A DNA stretch of 53,162 nucleotides from Candidatus Ferrigenium altingense (GCA_020621985.1 JAHRYS010000008.1:1-53162), one strand, 5' to 3'. Numbered from the stretch's first letter, positions 37,836-49,200 are shown. A program made the numbers and translations. Notes: generated by a model not told the origin, from the sequence alone.

Positions 37836-40800
37836 ATGACTTCAAAACATTCATCAGCCAGCCTGTTGTTAAGCACCAGCCTCTTCGATGGCCTGAATTC
37901 CTTCGCTGACATTGAGGCAAAAATTTCCGCGCTCCCCGGCAACAAGGAGCGCGGCGATGCCTTCGAGATATTTGCCGAAGCTTATCTCGCCACCCAAAAA
38001 ATCGCCCAAGCAAAGGAAGTGTGGCCGTTCGAGGCGGTTCCGCTGGATCAGCGCAAGACCCTTTCGCTCGATACCGGGCGCGACATGGGCGTGGACGGCA
38101 CTTATCTGACCATTGATGGTGAGCTGCGCGCCTATCAGGTCAAGTTCCGCAGCAACCGTCCATCGCTCACCTGGGATGAGCTTTCCACTTTCATGGGGCT
38201 GACCGATCAGGTCAGCCAGCGGGTTCTGTTTACCAACTGCGAGGCATTGCCCAGCCTCATGCAAGACCGCAGCGGTTTTGTCGCCATTCGCGGCAGCGAT
38301 CTCGACCGCCTCACCGCAGAAGATTTTGAGGCCATGCGGCAATGGCTGCGCAACGGTCAGGTAAAGCTGCCGCGCAAGCGACCGAAGCCACATCAGCAGG
38401 AAGCGCTGACAGCGATTTCCAGCGGCTTGACAGAAAACGACCGCGCTACCGTCGTCATGGCCTGCGGCACGGGCAAATCGCTGGTTGCCCTGTGGGCGGC
38501 AGAGCAGCACAACTGCAAAACATTGTTGGTGCTGGTGCCGTCACTGGCGCTGGTGCGCCAGTTGTTGCATGAGTGGTTGCGGGAAACTGCTTGGGAGCGA
38601 TTCACCTTCATGTGCGTCTGCTCCGACCCTACCGTTGCAAAAGGGGCGGATGACCTGATCGTGCATCAGGCCGACCTCGATTTTCCGGTAACGACGGATA
38701 GCGCAACCGTCAGCCGGTTTCTCGGCAAGGCTTTTGATGGCATCAAGATTGTCTTTTCCACCTACCAGTCGGCGCAGGTCGTGGCAGAGGGCTTGCCGGT
38801 CGGCGCGGATAGAGTAAAGCAGCCGTTTGATCTGGCAATTTTTGACGAAGCCCACAAGACAGCCAGCCGGGAGGGAACCCGCTTCAGCTTTGCGCTGGAA
38901 AATGCCAACCTGCCGATCCGCAAGCGGCTGTTCTTCACGGCCACCCCACGCCATTACGATATCCGCAAGAAAGACAAGGAAGGCGACAACACGCTGGTCT
39001 ATTCGATGGACAGGCCGGAAGTCTATGGCCCGGTCATCCATACCCTGAGTTTTGCCGAGGCCGCAAGGCAAGACATCATCTGCGATTACAAGGTGGTGAT
39101 CTCGGTGGTGACTTCCGAAATGGTTAATGACCATGTGCTTAAACACGGCGAGGTCATCGTCGAAGGCAATGCCGTCAAGGCGCGCCAAGTGGCCTTGCAG
39201 ATCGCTCTGCAAAAAGCTGTGGAGAAATACGGCGTGAGCCGCATCTTCACCTTCCACGGATCAGTTGCCGCCGCGCGCTCCTTCACCTCCGACGATGGCG
39301 AAGGCATCCGGCACCACCTGCCCGATTTCACCACGCTGCACGTCAGCGGTGAAATGCCCACGGCTCGCCGTGAAGATCGGATGAAAGCTTTCCGCCAGGC
39401 AGAAAAAGCCGTGATATCGAATGCCCGCTGCTTGACCGAAGGTGTGGACGTGCCTGCCGTGGACATGGTGGCTTTCATCTCCCCGCGCAAAAGCAAGGTG
39501 GACATTGTGCAGGCCACGGGCCGCGCGATGCGCAAATCACCTGGCAAGGAATTCGGTTATGTGATGGTGCCGTTATTTGTCGAGCAGGCCGCCAATGAGT
39601 CCATTGAAGAAGCATTGCACCGCACCGGCTTTGACGACATCTGGGATTTGCTCGGCGCAATGCGCGAGCAGGATGACGTGCTCACCGATATTATCCGCCA
39701 GATGCGCGAGGACAAAGGCAGGACGGGCGGCTACGACGAAAGCCGGTTCAGCGAGCGCGTGGAAGTGCTGGGGCCGAGCGTGTCGCTGGATACGATACGG
39801 GAGTCGATTACGGCGGAGTGCTTGGACTATCTTGGTGTTTCTTGGGATGAACGGTTTGGGGAGTTGGGGGCTTTCGCGGAACGTGAGGGGCATACCAAAG
39901 TTCCTCGCGATTATCAAACGGCAGAGGGAAATCGAATCGGCAACTGGGTAAGAACTCAAAGAAAAATGCAAGACAGCCTGTTGCCAGAGCGCAAAGCACG
40001 GCTGGAAACATTACCCGGGTGGAGTTGGGATATCTTTTCTGATATGTGGGAAGAAGGATTTCGCTACCTGAAGGAATTTGTAGAACGAGAGGGACATTGT
40101 TTAGTTTCTCGACATAAGGTAGCAGATGGGTACCCTCTCGGTCAGTGGGTTGGTGTTCAGCGGAGTACAAAAGACAACATTTCATCGGAACGTAAAGTAC
40201 GGTTAGAGGCATTACCTGAATGGAGCTGGGACCCTTTTTCAGATATGTGGGAAAAAGGATTTCGCTATTTGAAGGAATTCGTAGAATGTGAGGGACATGC
40301 CAAGGTTGCCGCCGATTACAAGACGGCAGATGGATATCGGCTTGGTGTCTGGGTAAGTCGCCAACGAAAAATAAAGGACAGCATATCATCAGAACGCACA
40401 GCACAGCTGGAAGCATTGCCCGGTTGGAGTTGGAATCCTTATTCAGATATGTGGGAAGAAGGATTTCGCTATCTGAAAGAATTCATAGAACATGAGGGGC
40501 ATACCAGGATTGCTAATGATTACAAGATGGCCAATGGATATCGAATCGGTCAGTGGGTACGTGTCCAACGAGAAAGAAAAGAAGGCATGACACTGGAGCG
40601 TATAGCACGGCTGGAAGCATTGCCGGGCTGGATTTGGGATATTTTGACAGATAGGTGGGATGAGTGTTTCCTCTATCTAAAAGAATTCGCCAATCAAGAA
40701 GGGCATTCCTTGGTTCCTCTGCGTTATAAGGCAACAGATGGATATCAGCTTGGTGTATGGGTACGTCATCAACGAGATGAAAAAAATAACATGTCACCGG

Positions 40801-41261
40801 AGCGTAAAGCCCAACTGGAGGCATTACCTGGTTGGAGTTGGGACGTTATTGAGGAGCAGTGGGAAAAAGCATTTCGCCACCTAAAAGAATTCGCAGAACG
40901 CGAGGGTCATACCAAGGTTCCACAAAACTACAAAACGGCAGATGGATATCGAGTCGGCAGCTGGGTATCGAACAAACGATCAATGAAAGACAGCCTGTCT
41001 ACAGAACGCAAAGCACAGATGGAAGCTTTACCTGGATGGAGTTGGAATTCTCTTTCAGATAAGTGGGAAGAAGGGTTCCGCCACCTAAAAGAATTCGCAG
41101 AACTTGAGGGCCATACTAAGGTTCCACAACGCTACAAAACAGCAGATGGATATCGAGTCGGCAGCTGGGTAAGCACCCAACGAACAAATATAAACAACAT
41201 ATCTTCAGAACGAAAAGCTCGACTGGAAGGATTGCCTGGCTGGCTCTGGCAAATTAAATAA
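37836..41261 (+). CDS. PD-(D/E)XK nuclease-SF2 helicase with seven helicase-associated repeats
   Basis: The 1141-aa protein has three parts. Residues 38-175 look like an Mrr/PD-(D/E)XK nuclease: E44, the GVDG Asp (D87) and Q101-V-K103. Residues 180-600 are an SF2 helicase: Walker A ACGTGKS (209-215), DEAH at 337-340, TAT at 368-370 and [10 protein letters not shown] near 559. From residue 670 come seven tandem 67-68-aa helicase-associated (HA) domains. Each starts W-(D/E)-E and has EGH, then DGY-R-(I/V/L)-G-x-W-V, and ends ALPGWSW. The architecture suggests a DNA-translocating nuclease for foreign DNA. It lies 27 bases after mltG with no clear ribosome-binding site, and base composition shifts toward AT at the repeats. 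Confidence 0.85.
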   Translation: MTSKHSSASLLLSTSLFDGLNSFADIEAKISALPGNKERGDAFEIFAEAYLATQKIAQAKEVWPFEAVPLDQRKTLSLDTGRDMGVDGTYLTIDGELRAYQVKFRSNRPSLTWDELSTFMGLTDQVSQRVLFTNCEALPSLMQDRSGFVAIRGSDLDRLTAEDFEAMRQWLRNGQVKLPRKRPKPHQQEALTAISSGLTENDRATVVMACGTGKSLVALWAAEQHNCKTLLVLVPSLALVRQLLHEWLRETAWERFTFMCVCSDPTVAKGADDLIVHQADLDFPVTTDSATVSRFLGKAFDGIKIVFSTYQSAQVVAEGLPVGADRVKQPFDLAIFDEAHKTASREGTRFSFALENANLPIRKRLFFTATPRHYDIRKKDKEGDNTLVYSMDRPEVYGPVIHTLSFAEAARQDIICDYKVVISVVTSEMVNDHVLKHGEVIVEGNAVKARQVALQIALQKAVEKYGVSRIFTFHGSVAAARSFTSDDGEGIRHHLPDFTTLHVSGEMPTARREDRMKAFRQAEKAVISNARCLTEGVDVPAVDMVAFISPRKSKVDIVQATGRAMRKSPGKEFGYVMVPLFVEQAANESIEEALHRTGFDDIWDLLGAMREQDDVLTDIIRQMREDKGRTGGYDESRFSERVEVLGPSVSLDTIRESITAECLDYLGVSWDERFGELGAFAEREGHTKVPRDYQTAEGNRIGNWVRTQRKMQDSLLPERKARLETLPGWSWDIFSDMWEEGFRYLKEFVEREGHCLVSRHKVADGYPLGQWVGVQRSTKDNISSERKVRLEALPEWSWDPFSDMWEKGFRYLKEFVECEGHAKVAADYKTADGYRLGVWVSRQRKIKDSISSERTAQLEALPGWSWNPYSDMWEEGFRYLKEFIEHEGHTRIANDYKMANGYRIGQWVRVQRERKEGMTLERIARLEALPGWIWDILTDRWDECFLYLKEFANQEGHSLVPLRYKATDGYQLGVWVRHQRDEKNNMSPERKAQLEALPGWSWDVIEEQWEKAFRHLKEFAEREGHTKVPQNYKTADGYRVGSWVSNKRSMKDSLSTERKAQMEALPGWSWNSLSDKWEEGFRHLKEFAELEGHTKVPQRYKTADGYRVGSWVSTQRTNINNISSERKARLEGLPGWLWQIK
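39843..41255 (+). repeat. Seven tandem 201-204-bp coding repeats (HA domains)
   Basis: Repeat starts at the conserved Trp codon fall at 39843, 40047, 40248 and then about every 204 bases to the stop. The last two units share long stretches (for example [14 protein letters not shown] and [13 protein letters not shown]), indicating recent duplication. They are diverged protein repeats, not a CRISPR array. Confidence 0.85.
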
Positions 41262-41330
41262 ATGATATTTGGATTAATGTTAGCTCATGCTTGTTGCTAG
41301 TTTCAGTCATAAAAACAATGAGGGGGAAAC

Positions 41331-41909
41331 ATGGAATTGCAAGAAGCGTTTGAACTATCCGGAGTAATTTTGGGTTTGCTCGGTGGTGGCGCAACTATTG
41401 TTTTTGGATTTTCAAGCTGGCTTGGAAGAATCTGGGCAAATCAGTTAATGGCAAGAGACACAGCCAAGTATGCCGAAGAGCTAGCATCGCTCAGAAATAG
41501 CCTGACACAAGAGACAGAACGCTACAAAATAAAACTGAAAAAATCGGAATTTATTTTTCAAAAAGAATTTGAAGCTGCGTCCGAGTTTGTGGCAATGTTG
41601 AGAGAAATTTCACCATCACACAGTCGTCCACTAATGGATTTTGACGGCGCTTGCGATGATATAGCTCAGGATTTTCATAAGATTGAAGTTGCACTTGGAA
41701 TATTCTTATCAAGGAACGGCGCTGTTTTGCAGCGTGACGCTAAAGAGGCTATATACCTCTGCATTGCTATTGCTGGTGAGACGAAGTTTGAAATTACAAG
41801 TCCAGACGTGCCCCGCGTAGCCAATCAAGCAGCGGGTGAGTTATACAATAAACTACAAGAAGTAGAGCAATACCTATTGAATCAGGTTCATTCACAAGCA
41901 AGTATTTAG
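41331..41909 (+). CDS. Membrane-anchored coiled-coil protein of unknown function
   Basis: The 192-aa product has an N-terminal hydrophobic helix (about residues 9-30, GVILGLLGGGATIVFGFSSW) followed by a charged helix likely to form a coiled coil (about 40-85) and a helical C-terminal domain. The ATG follows a strong GAGGGGGA site, 69 bases after the helicase gene and on the same strand. It is AT-rich compared with the housekeeping genes. No family is recognised. It could be the membrane partner or effector of the helicase system. Confidence 0.65.
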   Translation: MELQEAFELSGVILGLLGGGATIVFGFSSWLGRIWANQLMARDTAKYAEELASLRNSLTQETERYKIKLKKSEFIFQKEFEAASEFVAMLREISPSHSRPLMDFDGACDDIAQDFHKIEVALGIFLSRNGAVLQRDAKEAIYLCIAIAGETKFEITSPDVPRVANQAAGELYNKLQEVEQYLLNQVHSQASI

Positions 41910-41963
41910 TCAGCGCTGTAGAAGGCTCACTCATCGGTAGCTGTACAACAAGGGTTAAAACGA

Positions 41964-42410
41964 ATGGCTGATTTCAGTACACAGCAGGTAAAGATGCTCA
42001 AAAAATTGTTTGCACATCCTCCAAGGACTACGGGATTTGAAAAGCCGGAGAAATTTCTTTTGCAGTTTGTTTTCTTTGAAGCGGTGGTTCGCCTCATCGG
42101 GCACTATTATCGCGAACGTGCTGGTCAGAAGAAAAAATCGACTTCACACGAGTCGTTGAATATTGATGTGGTCAGGCGTTCATTTGCACATTTTGGCATT
42201 TCGGTAGCGGACGAGCGGCTTGGTCTGCTGCTGGATTCGAAGAGAATTAAGAGAAAAGAAAAATCAGCACGTAAGCTGCGCGACGGGTTGGTGCATCAGT
42301 GGCAAGCGGATGATGTGAAAGAAGTAACAGACCGATACGAATCTTTGAGTAGTGCGCTCACTGAAGTGAGCGATGCAATCAAAGCGCGTGTCGAAAGTAC
42401 GGCAAAATGA
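41964..42410 (+). CDS. HEPN-like protein, 148 aa
   Basis: This small, helical, basic protein contains ARKLRDGLVHQW, in which R106-D107-x3-H111 fits the Rx4H catalytic motif of HEPN ribonucleases. The preceding helix FVFFEAVVRLIGHYYRERAG fits the first HEPN helix. HEPN proteins often act as RNA-cleaving toxins or effectors in anti-phage systems. It lies 54 bases after the membrane protein gene and 27 before the WYL regulator. No antitoxin-type nucleotidyltransferase is adjacent. The assignment comes from the motif and helical pattern only. Confidence 0.55.
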   Translation: MADFSTQQVKMLKKLFAHPPRTTGFEKPEKFLLQFVFFEAVVRLIGHYYRERAGQKKKSTSHESLNIDVVRRSFAHFGISVADERLGLLLDSKRIKRKEKSARKLRDGLVHQWQADDVKEVTDRYESLSSALTEVSDAIKARVESTAK

Positions 42411-42437
42411 GTTCAGTAATTCGGTAACACTATATTC

Positions 42438-43412
42438 ATGGATCGTACTGAACGCTTCTACAAGATCGACCAGATGCTGCATGACCGCAGCATTGTGCCG
42501 CTCCGGGATTTTCTGGAAGAGTTGGGCATTTCCCCTGCGACATTCAAGCGCGATCTTGAATATATGCGCGAGCGCCTCCATGCGCCGATTGAGTGGGATC
42601 GGGACGTGGGCGGGTATCGCTTTGTTCAACTCGACAAGAATGCACCGACTTACGCACTGCCGGGCCTGTGGTTCAACGCCAGCGAAGTGCATGCGCTTCT
42701 CTCCATGCAGCATCTGCTGTCCAATCTTGACGCAGGGATGCTGGCTTCGCAGATCAAGCCGTTGCAGGCGCGCCTGAAAGCCTTGCTGGGCAGCGCTGAC
42801 CACTCTGCGGAAGAGGTCGAAAAACGTCTGCGCATCGTGCAGGCTACCAAGCGCACTGTTTCATCAAAATACTTCGAGACGATAGCTACCGCAACGCTCA
42901 GCCGCCGCCAGATCAAGCTGCGCCATTACAGCCGCCAAAGCGGGGAAGAAAGTGAACGCACCGTCTCCCCGCAACTGCTGACGTATTACCGCGACAACTG
43001 GTATCTGGATGCATGGTGCCATTTGCGCAATGACATCCGCCGCTTTGCCATTGACGCCATCCGGTATGTCGAATTGACTGACGACAAAGCCAAGGATGTT
43101 TCACAGGCAATGCTGAAAGAGTCCTTGGAAAGCGGTTACGGGATTTTCTCGGGCAGCAAGGTGAAGTGGGCAAAACTCAGATTCACATCGGAGCGCGCCC
43201 GATGGGTTGCCGTCGAGCAATGGCATCCCCAGCAAAAGGGTAGGGTTGAGCCGGATGGCAGCTACCTGTTGGAAATCCCCTACACCGACGACCGCGAGCT
43301 GCTGATGGACATTCTCAAGCATGGCGCGGATATCGAGGTGGTTGTGCCTGACACACTGCGCAAACGTGTTCAGGAAGAGATTGGCAGGATGGCAAATCGA
43401 TATATTCCATGA
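42438..43412 (+). CDS. WYL-domain transcriptional regulator
   Basis: The 324-aa protein has an N-terminal winged HTH (RFYKIDQMLHDRSIVPLRDF ... SPATFKRDLEYMRERLHAPI), a WYL domain around residues 150-215 (SPQLLTYYRDNWYLDAWCHLRNDIRRFAIDAI) and a C-terminal WCX-type extension. WYL proteins sense nucleotides or nucleic acid and often control defence loci (BrxR and CapW are known examples). Its place inside the cluster, with tight spacing, fits control of these genes. Confidence 0.9.
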   Translation: MDRTERFYKIDQMLHDRSIVPLRDFLEELGISPATFKRDLEYMRERLHAPIEWDRDVGGYRFVQLDKNAPTYALPGLWFNASEVHALLSMQHLLSNLDAGMLASQIKPLQARLKALLGSADHSAEEVEKRLRIVQATKRTVSSKYFETIATATLSRRQIKLRHYSRQSGEESERTVSPQLLTYYRDNWYLDAWCHLRNDIRRFAIDAIRYVELTDDKAKDVSQAMLKESLESGYGIFSGSKVKWAKLRFTSERARWVAVEQWHPQQKGRVEPDGSYLLEIPYTDDRELLMDILKHGADIEVVVPDTLRKRVQEEIGRMANRYIP

Positions 43413-43493
43413 ACTGTTTATGAGCCAGCTCACCTGGTGAGCTAGTGGCCCGATAGAATGGGCCGTCATCTTGAATACGACGGAGAGCACATC

Positions 43494-43784
43494 ATGGAAT
43501 TGATCGCAGCGTCATGGGCCGGGTTGAGCATGGGCGAGCTGTATGTATTGTTCAGTCTGACAACCGCTACCGTGGGACTCATCCGGGTATATGTGCCGAT
43601 TCATAAAAGATTGAAGGATAGTCATGCTGGCAACTTGATGACCATATCACCGGTAAGATCAAATCTGATATTCGCGGTTCTGGGGTTCATTACCTCGCCG
43701 CTTCTGTTCGTGGTGCTGGTGGTTCCCTCGGTTAACCATAAATTCATGGCTGCGATGTACGAGAGCCTCTCGGCGCCGGATTAG
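43494..43784 (+). CDS. Small two-helix membrane protein, 96 aa
   Basis: I choose the ATG at 43494 after a GGAGAG site; it begins MELIAASWAGLSMGELYVLF. Two hydrophobic segments (about residues 12-32 and 57-78) suggest a hairpin in the inner membrane with a short basic loop between them. No family is recognised. It is followed by another tiny membrane ORF. Confidence 0.55.
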   Translation: MELIAASWAGLSMGELYVLFSLTTATVGLIRVYVPIHKRLKDSHAGNLMTISPVRSNLIFAVLGFITSPLLFVVLVVPSVNHKFMAAMYESLSAPD

Positions 43785-43807
43785 CAAGAGTATGCCAAGG
43801 TTCCGGT

Positions 43808-43927
43808 ATGCTTGAACGGCTCCTGGAAGCGGCTAACCAACTATTTGCCAAGCTCTGGCTGATCGTTCTGGTGCTGCTGCCTTTCATTTTGCTATACGGG
43901 CTTATCAAGAAATTGTTCTTCGAGTGA
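43808..43927 (+). CDS. Tiny single-helix membrane protein, 39 aa
   Basis: ATG at 43808 to TGA at 43927 encodes MLERLLEAANQLFAKLW followed by a hydrophobic helix (LIVLVLLPFILLYGLI) and KKLFFE. A near copy occurs at 50169-50287 with the protein sequence conserved but a one-base deletion, which argues this frame is real coding sequence. Its size and charge pattern recall small membrane-acting peptides, including type I toxins, but no antisense RNA was identified. Confidence 0.55.
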   Translation: MLERLLEAANQLFAKLWLIVLVLLPFILLYGLIKKLFFE

Positions 43928-43968
43928 GCGTTACAGGTGGATGCTCTGCAAATATAGAAAGTAGACAC

Positions 43969-44808
43969 ATGACAAGAAATCCCAAAGAAATTACCCAGAT
44001 GCGCAAGCTGATTAGCAAAATAAAAGCTAATTGCCCGGATTTGGATCGCTTGGAAGACTATGAAGAGTGGGTCAATTCAGGCGTGTGGTCATGGCCTCCT
44101 CGCTTAAAGGAGGTTCCAGCCGAGAAAATTAACAGATGTGGCGATGTGCTCAATGGCCCGATATATACCTGCGAAGGCTATGAGTGGCCTAAGTATAATA
44201 ATTTACCTATGGTTCCTTTTATTCAACTGGATTTGAAGCGATGCAGTCGAGTGAGTGGAGTGGATTTAGGCACTGGTTTGTTGCAAGTCTGGTTTGGTTG
44301 CGGCTTGATTATGGGAGAAGATGCATTCATTCGTGTGGTTCCAGCCGACCAAGTTCACAAGGATAAATTGCTGCCCGTTCCTGCCTTCGATATGGAAAAA
44401 CTGGGAGATAGCACACCAGCCTATTTATTTTGGGCTGACACAGGATGGAGAGCTACTAAAGCCACGCAAATTGTCAGCTATAAATATCGGTATTTCACGC
44501 TTCCTCATGCCTATACATTTCGGGAGGAGCATAGGGAGCAATTGCTTGGTTTAGGTAAGAATTGTAAACAGATGATCAAAGAGCTTGACTCAATGATAGA
44601 GTTTTCACGGGAAAGGTTTTCAACCGGAACCCATCTAATGGGGACATTTGGCAGTATCCAGTATTACCCTTCCGAATGCCCCACACCATTATTCTGCTTT
44701 GAAGGTGATCTTGAGTTCTATAACTTTGGCGACGGTAATGGGCAGCTGTTTTTCATAAAAGATAGCACGGGGAAAATATCCTTTTCTTTGGACTGGAGTT
44801 GTCTTTAA
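43969..44808 (+). CDS. DUF1963/YwqG-like protein, 279 aa
   Basis: I choose the ATG at 43969 over an in-frame GTG at 43924. The segments PMVPFIQLDLKRC...GTGLLQVWFG, and the C-terminal HLMGTFGSIQYYPSE with a final F-G-D-G-N-G-Q-L-F-F-I, follow the pattern of the DUF1963 (YwqG) family. That family has no established biochemical function and is common in polymorphic-toxin and island contexts. No signal peptide is seen. The gene is AT-rich. The family match is from memory. Confidence 0.55.
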   Translation: MTRNPKEITQMRKLISKIKANCPDLDRLEDYEEWVNSGVWSWPPRLKEVPAEKINRCGDVLNGPIYTCEGYEWPKYNNLPMVPFIQLDLKRCSRVSGVDLGTGLLQVWFGCGLIMGEDAFIRVVPADQVHKDKLLPVPAFDMEKLGDSTPAYLFWADTGWRATKATQIVSYKYRYFTLPHAYTFREEHREQLLGLGKNCKQMIKELDSMIEFSRERFSTGTHLMGTFGSIQYYPSECPTPLFCFEGDLEFYNFGDGNGQLFFIKDSTGKISFSLDWSCL

Positions 44809-44949
44809 GGGGGTATGAAATAAGTTGCGCCATCAAGTCAATGACCGGATAGCAAACGATCTTTAAGTAGACGATGCTCATAAGCTAACCCGGCGGATTT
44901 CCCCCACTTTATTTACTGTACCAGCCAGCACCATTAAAGGAATTGCCCA

Positions 44950-46212
44950 GTGAAATTCATACATGCCGCCGACATCCATCTCGACAGCCCATTGGCTGGG
45001 CTTGCCGCTTACAAGGACGCGCCCGCCGATTTGCTGCGGACAGTCACGCGAGATGCATTCACCAAATTGGTGGATGAGGCCATCGAGGAAGCTGTGGATT
45101 TCATGGTTATCGCGGGCGACCTCTATGACGGAAGCTGGAAGGATTACAACACAGGCCATTTTTTCTGCCGCGAAATGGGGCGCCTGAACAAGGCCGACAT
45201 TCCGGTCTATCTGCTGTTTGGCAACCACGATGCGGACAGCGAGATGACCAAGAAGCTGGCGCTGCCCCCCAACGTCCACCAGTTTGAATCACGCAAGGCC
45301 AATACCTTTCGCATCGAGAATCTCAAAGTTGCCCTGCATGGCCGCAGTTACAAGGAAGCGGCTACCGTGGAGAATCTGGCGGCCAGTTATCCCGCTCCGG
45401 TCGCAGGCTGGACCAACATCGGTGTGCTGCATACCGCGCTGGGAGGCTATGCGGCCCATGCCAACTATGCGCCATGCTCACTGGCGGAACTCACCGCCAA
45501 GGGCTACGACTACTGGGCGCTTGGACATGTGCATGAGCACGCTATCTTGCAGAAGGCTCCATGGGTGGTGTTTCCTGGCAACTTGCAGGGGCGGCATATC
45601 CGCGAAACCGGTGAACGTGGCGCGATGCTGGTGACGGCAGACGAATCCGGCATCCATTCGGTAGAGCGATTACTGGTGGATGTGCTGCGTTGGCATGTGG
45701 TTGATGTCGATGCCGATGCCAGTGAAGCCGGCTCGTTGCAAGAAGTGGTTAGGCTGGCCGGTCGGGCTTTCGAGCAGTTGATCGTCGAAACACCTGACAA
45801 AATCTATCTGTCTGTTCGGGTCTGCATCAAGGGCAAGACGGCTGCGCATGGCGAGCTTTTTGGGCTGGAATCACAGTTGCGGGAGGAAATACTCGGGCAG
45901 GCTGCCAGTCTTGGCCTCGACCGACTCTGGGTTGAAAAGGTACGCATTGAGACGGAACCCATCACCGATACCGCGCACATCGTCGCCCGCTCGGACGCCA
46001 TTGCCGATTTGCAGGGGTTTCTCGATGCAGCGCCTGAAGATGCTGCGCTGCTGGAGTCATTGTTGGAAGACTTGCGTCCCTTGGTGGATAAAGCTCCGTT
46101 TGAGCTGATTCAATCCGTACCGGAACTGGATGCCATTCGTAGCGGAAATCTCACCGGCATCATCAAATCTGTCACGCCGGGCCTGTTGGCTTATCTGGCG
46201 AAACCGAACTGA
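44950..46212 (+). CDS. yhaO: YhaO/SbcD-like metallophosphoesterase
   Basis: The 420-aa protein has a calcineurin-type nuclease core: D8-x-H10 (AADIHLD), GDLYD, GNHD and GHVHEH motifs in order. A C-terminal part of about 180 residues matches YhaO-type capping domains. It has a GTG start after an AAAGGA site. It is 7 bases upstream of the YhaN-like ATPase, forming a two-gene SbcCD/Mre11-Rad50-like DNA end-processing complex. It may repair breaks or attack foreign DNA. Confidence 0.9.
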   Translation: MKFIHAADIHLDSPLAGLAAYKDAPADLLRTVTRDAFTKLVDEAIEEAVDFMVIAGDLYDGSWKDYNTGHFFCREMGRLNKADIPVYLLFGNHDADSEMTKKLALPPNVHQFESRKANTFRIENLKVALHGRSYKEAATVENLAASYPAPVAGWTNIGVLHTALGGYAAHANYAPCSLAELTAKGYDYWALGHVHEHAILQKAPWVVFPGNLQGRHIRETGERGAMLVTADESGIHSVERLLVDVLRWHVVDVDADASEAGSLQEVVRLAGRAFEQLIVETPDKIYLSVRVCIKGKTAAHGELFGLESQLREEILGQAASLGLDRLWVEKVRIETEPITDTAHIVARSDAIADLQGFLDAAPEDAALLESLLEDLRPLVDKAPFELIQSVPELDAIRSGNLTGIIKSVTPGLLAYLAKPN

Positions 46213-46219
46213 GGCCGTC

Positions 46220-49200
46220 ATGCGCATTACACGTCTTGATTTGCTGCGCTATGGGAAATTTACCGATAAATCTGTCTTGCTGCCGGCTGCCGGGAAGGAT
46301 TTTCACCTAATTATTGGCCCGAACGAGGCGGGTAAATCTACTCTGCGCAATGCGATACAGGATTTGCTGTTCGGTATCGAAACTCGCTCTCGCTACAATT
46401 TTTTGCACCCGCACAGCGAGATGCGCCTGGGCGCGTTGATCGAGCATGGTGACAACAAGCTGGATTTCGTCCGCACCAAGGCTCGATCCAAGACGCTGCA
46501 AAATTCCGCAGGAGCACCGCTGTCTGACAATGCGCTAACGCCGTACCTGGGGCAGCTTGATCGTACCTTTTTCGATCAGATGTTTGGCTTGAACCATGAG
46601 CGCCTGGTTGCTGGGGGGCAGGAAATTCTGAGTGCCTCGAATGATATTGGTCAGATTCTGTTTCAGGCGGCGGCAGGGATCGGCAGCTTGGGAGACATTC
46701 GTGACCGGCTGGAAGCAGAAGCCGACAAACTGTGGGCTAAGCGTAAATCAAGTGACCGCGAGTATTACATCGCCAGCACCGAACTTGAGCAGGCTGAGGT
46801 GGCGCTCAAGCAAGCTACTGTGCGTACCAAGGATTGGCAGGAAGCTAGTACCAAGGTGGATCAGATTGGAGAGGAGCTCAAGCTGGCAAGGGAACGCTTT
46901 CATACGCTGGAACAGGAACGTATCAAACTGGACCGGGTGCGTCGTGTCGCGCCGATATTGACCGCCATTACTGAGTTGGAGCGCCAATTGGATGAGATTG
47001 GTGAGGTCGTTTCATTGTCAGAAGATGCTGCTGACCAGTTGGTAAGTTCCGAGCATGAAATTGCCATTGCGACCGAATCGCTCAAGCTTTTCAATGAACA
47101 AGGCACTGTGCTACAGGAGAAAATTCTAGCCATCCGCGTTGACGAATCCATTCTTGCGCGTGGTGCTGACATCGGGGCGCTATCCGAAATGCGTCAGCAA
47201 TTGCGTAATCACGAGAGCGACATCGGCAAGCGCGAGGAGGAAATCCGGGTTTTGTGGCAAATGGTCGAGGAATCCATACGACAGTTGGGATGGGCGAAAG
47301 AAAGTGAGGAAGCGGTTTTCAAACGCTTACCTGGCAGCATGGTGCGTTCAGCCATCAATAATCTTGTTCGTCGCCATGAAGCACTTGCACATGCGCTTTT
47401 GACTACTGAAGAGTTGTTCAACAGCCGTGAGGAAGAAGCCAAACTAATTGATGCTGAAATTGCAGCACTACCCGTAACTCAAATCCACGTCACGCTGATT
47501 GATGCCTTGGCGAAAGCCCGGCATCTTGGAGATGTGACCTCCCAAGAGCTGCGGTTTGAAACACAAGTTGGCCGTCTGAAGCGTGGACTGGACGCTGCCG
47601 CGACTGAATTGGGGAGTTGGAATCCGGGTATGGATGGCTTACGGAAACTGCTACCACCGGCACAGGATGAAACTAATGCCCTAATCAAGCGTCGTGGCGA
47701 ATTGGAGTTGGCCGCCTCGAATATCAATGACCGTATTACCGAGACAAAATCTGAGGCCCAGAGCTTGGAACTGGAGATATCCCAGTACAAATCCGCACAT
47801 CATCCGGTGACGCTGGCAGATGTGCTGCGAGTTCGCATGTCTCGCGATTCGATCTGGCAAGCTATCAAGGTTGGCGAGGTCAAATTAAACGAAGCCGCCA
47901 TCGGTTATGAAACAGAGGTTGCAGAATCGGACGTGCTTTCTGACAAGCGCCATGACAAAGCGCAGGAAGAAACTGGACTTCAAGCACTGCTCGACCGGAT
48001 GGAGCGATTGCAGCAGCAGTTGGCTGATTTTGAATCTCGTTTGCAGCAAAACACACAGGCACTGACTAGTCTTGATCAGGATTGGGATACTCGCATTAAG
48101 GCCGTTGGGTTGGCTGGGATGCCGCTTCTGCAAATCAACGATTGGCGGGCTGCGAGGGAGCGTGTTCTTATTGCCGTTGATGCCTTGGTAGAAGCGCAAG
48201 TAGCACAAGAAGATTTTATAAAGAGTGTTGCCATTGCCAAGGCTGCTTTGACGGAGGCCATGCTGGCCATCAAGCTGGAAGCCAAGAGCCTCAATTTTTC
48301 TGCGCTGATCCTGCTTGCTGATGAAATCGTAAATACCGCCACCCGTGCCCAGGAACGGCGCGACATCCTTGCCACCCAGAAAATCCGTGCCGAGGCAGCC
48401 ATCCCAGACTTGAAAAACCGGTTAGCTCAGGCACAAGCGGCAGTGAACACTTGGCAGGCAGACATGCAAAAGAATCTTGCGCTCGCGCATCTGCCGCAGG
48501 ACGCAAGTATTGGTGCTATCGAGGGTGCGCTAGAGTTGTTCGAGCGTATGGATCAGCAGCTTCAGAAAATCAGGGATATTCGCACCAACCGCATTGACAT
48601 GATGCGCCGCGACCTCAAGGGTTTTACCGATGCTGCAAAATCTCTGGCCGAATCTATCGCGGCGAAAGTTGCGAAAGAGCCAGCAGCCGAGATCGCTTTA
48701 ACTCTGTCCAACTTATTGGAGCAGGAGACGGCTGCATCTCATGACCTTGGCCGCTTGAAAGCTGAATTCGAAAAAGCCACAGAGCAAGCCAATTCCGCCA
48801 GTAGCAAGATTGCCAAAGCCAAAGCCGGACTGGAACCGTCGTTACGTTTGACTGGATCGGTGGACAACATTGCTTTGCGTGCTGCCATTGAAAGATCGGA
48901 CAATCTGCGCTCTTTGACTACCGAAATGGCACAAGCCGCTAAACAACTGCTTCAAACAGGCGATGGTTTGGTGCGTGATACGCTCGAAGCTGAATTTGCT
49001 GCCATTGATACCAACACGATTTCAACTCGTCTGTCTGAGATCAAACATCAGTTCGACGAAGTGGTCGGCCAACAAAACCGGCTGTCCGGCGACCTGAATT
49101 CTGCCGAAGCAGCACTTGGCAAAATCGCAGGGCAGAATGAAGCGGCGCGGGCTGAATCGCAGCGCCAGGAAGCGCTGGCAAGAATGGCTAATGCTGCTGA

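Noticed and set aside
39843..41255. Tandem repeat tract considered as a CRISPR array
   Set aside because: The period is about 204 bases, has no short conserved repeat with unique spacers, and is continuous coding sequence for HA domains.
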